22,749 nt of DNA, taken from contig JASJQH010000179.1 of assembly GCA_040143965.1 (NCBI GenBank), forward strand, positions 1-22,749. Direction: 5' to 3'. Position 1 is the stretch's first letter; every line of letters begins with the position of its first letter. The DNA comes from Basidiobolus ranarum (taxonomy: Eukaryota; Basidiobolomycota; Basidiobolomycetes; Basidiobolales). Below are positions 20,860-22,749 of the stretch, piece by piece. The position numbers and the translations under genes are program-made. The notes below the pieces were generated by a model. It searched no databases. It had not been told where the DNA came from and was given only the letters and a program-made list of their open reading frames with translations.

Positions 20860-22054
20860 ATGGCTACACCTAACGATTTACTGCCAAATAATGGCATGCA
20901 ATTAGACGTGAGTAGAGGAGATCAATCCATTGAAGGCAAGAAAGACAATAATGGCACTTCGGTAATATAGTCATCTGATTTTTCATATATAGCATGTATT
21001 AAATCGTTCTTCTGAATTTTAGACTTTAGACTATCTACATCAAGTAATTATGGGGAAGCCACAGACGAACTATAAAAATCACCATGAAAGCAATGAAGGC
21101 AATCAAAACTTGATAAGAGAACTTGAACGAATGCAATCACGAATTACTAGTTTGGAGAGGAGCAATGCTAACATTGAAGAAAAACTACTATACATTGGCT
21201 TAGAGTCCCATGCTGCTAAAGGGTTTAAAAATCACAACGAAGACAAACAAAGAATCAAATTTCTGGAGAAGGAATGCGCAAACTTGTGCAAGCAAAACTC
21301 ATCTTTGAAAGATTATGAAAAGAAGTACAACAATCTCAAAACTCAGATTCAGGAATTTCAAAAAAATTACGATGGTCTACTAGCCGCTTGTGACATGCAA
21401 GCTAAACAATTGGAGCGTGAGAAAAATGAAAATGCTAATTTACGAAGCCAACTTGTAACTGCTGATGGACAAGTGAAGGAAGTCACCATAGAGAGCATTT
21501 TTGGGTCCCTAAAAGCTTTTGAAAGTAAGGTCACCCCAGTCCTATTTAAGATCGGAAAGACTCCAAATATCTGTCATGATCTTGATGCGTTCTCCAAAGC
21601 CATGCAACAACTATTCAATACAACTTCCGCCTTTGCGGCTAGCCATGTTGAAGACACCATGGCTAAGTTAGGCCACCTTCGCGATGATAAGTCGCAACTG
21701 TGCGTTCGTAATCGAGTTTATGTTCGAACAATTATTATCGCTAATCTTGAAAATTCCGGTTTAATGCAACAGATGTGTGATGAGGTTCTTAAAGGACTGG
21801 CTGAAGAATACCACACCAATAGCTTATTTTCTCATATTCTAATGCATCTGCCTAATTTAGTAAATGCAGCATTGCTTCTTGCTCTAGTAGAGCCACAGGT
21901 TGCTACATCATTCAAGTTGAGAGGAGACTCTATTGCCATGCTGAAGGATTTCGCTGGAAGCAAAAGGCCAATTCCAATTCTTCCTGCCATCGATCAGGTT
22001 GGGATTAACGGCGATTTTCAGCCGACCAAGATGGTTATGCGGTATATTAACTAG
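20860..22054 (+). CDS. Coiled-coil protein CC2, paralogue of CC1
   Basis: Two exons (20860-20961 and 21023-22054) joined across a 61-base GTAATA...TTTAG intron give 378 codons, 377 aa. A second 5' splice site, GTGAGT at 20908, is also in phase and would shorten the protein by 18 residues. The first 45 or so residues are polar. A strong charged coiled coil covers about 60-175 (LIRELERMQSRITSLERS, IKFLEKECANL, LEREKNENANLRSQL). A conserved C-terminal domain of about 200 residues is shared with CC1: SQLVTADGQ, IIIANLENS, LLALVEPQV, IPILPAIDQV and QPTKM. The gap between these landmarks is similar in both proteins, so this is one family with a variable N-terminus. Function unknown; oligomerisation through the coiled coil is likely. 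The Hsp70-like copy E is convergent just downstream. Confidence 0.82.
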
Positions 22055-22429
22055 TATCTCAGGCTCATTCAATTTCAATGAATAAAATAGGGCATCTTTG
22101 ATCCTTGTATAGTGTAAACCCATTTAGCCGCCTTGAATTTCAAATATACCAAGTCAAATGTTCTGAATACAAAGCTAAGACGAGTCGATGCGACTCTACA
22201 GGCTTTACAACTGATGATATATGTGCCATTCTTCTAGCAGTTAAGTTACTCAGATATATACTATTGAAAAGTTGAAGTGTGTATAAACATGCCAGTCATA
22301 GTGAGATCAATGAATTGAATATATATTATGATCACATGAGTAGTTTATTGATCGAATTTTATAAATGTCGTGATATTTGCAATGAAATATTTTATTATAG
22401 TTAATATGAAAACTCGCAAATCAATTAAA
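22055..22429. other. Convergent 3' region between CC2 and copy E
   Basis: 375 bases of AT-rich sequence that must hold the 3' ends of both transcripts. Apart from one poly(A)-signal-like hexamer I see nothing else. Confidence 0.5.
22081..22086 (+). terminator. Poly(A)-signal-like AATAAA of CC2
   Basis: AATAAA begins 27 bases after the CC2 stop codon, a usual place for the signal. In sequence this AT-rich the hexamer can occur by chance. Confidence 0.4.
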
Positions 22430-22749
22430 TCAATCACTAAAGCTGATTCGTATTTCCTTTGTCTCTCCTTGAGAGTTCACAGCTTTGGCTAATATTTCCG
22501 AGGAAAATAGCATACTAAATTTTACGCTATATAATATATTAGTTCCAGGATCTATGCTGATATTTCGAAAATTGATTACCTATCATCTGGGCCACACCAA
22601 ACTATGTCGAAAGTGCCGACTTTTTGAACTCTAAAATCAGTTGTGTACATTATTTGGGGCCTGGGTGCCTTGAAGATTTCAAACGTAATTGACTTTTGCT
22701 CCAACTCAATGGCAAAATATTCTCTAGTTATTACTTCGTTAGGTTCCAA
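22430..22749 (-). CDS. HSPA12-like Hsp70 copy E, 3' end only (runs off the window)
   Basis: Two exons are visible: 22580-22749 (cut by the window edge) and 22526-22430, separated by a 53-base intron. The last exon is 97 bases with the same phase as in copies B, C and D. The peptide runs NEVITREYFAIELEQKS, then IFKAPRPQIMYTTDFRV and VGTFDIVWCGPDDR, then SMLFSSEILAKAVNS, ending RISFSD. This corresponds to the compact C-terminal part of the siblings. Its last residues (ISFSD) differ from the shared L.FNE ending, so it is a distinct, more diverged member. Whether its ATPase part is intact cannot be seen. Confidence 0.85.

Noticed and set aside
1-22749. CRISPR array, insertion sequence, bacterial operon or prophage signals
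   Set aside because: No regularly spaced repeats, transposase motifs or bacterial gene organisation are visible, and the genes are spliced.

Overview
The window looks like nuclear DNA of a eukaryote with a compact, AT-rich genome, most likely a fungus and perhaps an early-diverging lineage. The evidence is short spliceosomal introns (about 53-91 bases in the well-supported genes) with GT...AG ends and, in several, CTAAC-like branch sites, no bacterial operon signals, and family content (HSPA12-type Hsp70 relatives, a GBP-type GTPase). The lineage is inference; no rRNA or species marker is present. Most apparent breaks in reading frames are introns: joining exons at GT/AG boundaries gives exact open frames for every main gene. 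| Layout: (1) 412-2813 (+), a seven-exon guanylate-binding-protein-like large GTPase of 673 aa ending in a polybasic stretch plus a CaaX box. (2) 4276-6566 (-), copy A of an HSPA12-like Hsp70 ATPase-domain protein, a chimera whose C-terminus is a second, diverged copy of its own exon-4 module and whose phosphate-binding motifs are degenerate. (3) 6567-9661, a 3.1-kb gene-poor stretch with an imperfect inverted repeat (7363-7740), a diverged direct repeat (8491-9014) and two doubtful ORFs. (4) 9662-11767 (-), Hsp70-like copy B. (5) 12570-14719 (-), copy C. (6) 16070-17248 (-), coiled-coil protein CC1. (7) 18190-20190 (-), copy D. (8) 20860-22054 (+), CC2, a paralogue of CC1. (9) 22430-22749 (-), the 3' end of copy E, cut by the window edge. 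| Copies A-E share the same splice phases and nearly invariant exon lengths (309, 406, 119, 355 and 97 bases), so they arose by DNA-level duplication. Copy D lacks one intron precisely, and copy C carries a small internal duplication. From copy C to copy E, Hsp70-like and coiled-coil genes alternate. | How the genes work together is not known. A GBP-like GTPase, an array of diverging HSPA12-like ATPases and a lineage-specific coiled-coil family side by side is the kind of fast-changing cluster seen for stress, recognition or immunity functions, but that is a hypothesis. The most unusual single item is copy A, a nucleotide-motif-defective, exon-shuffled Hsp70-like gene that still has a 665-codon open frame.
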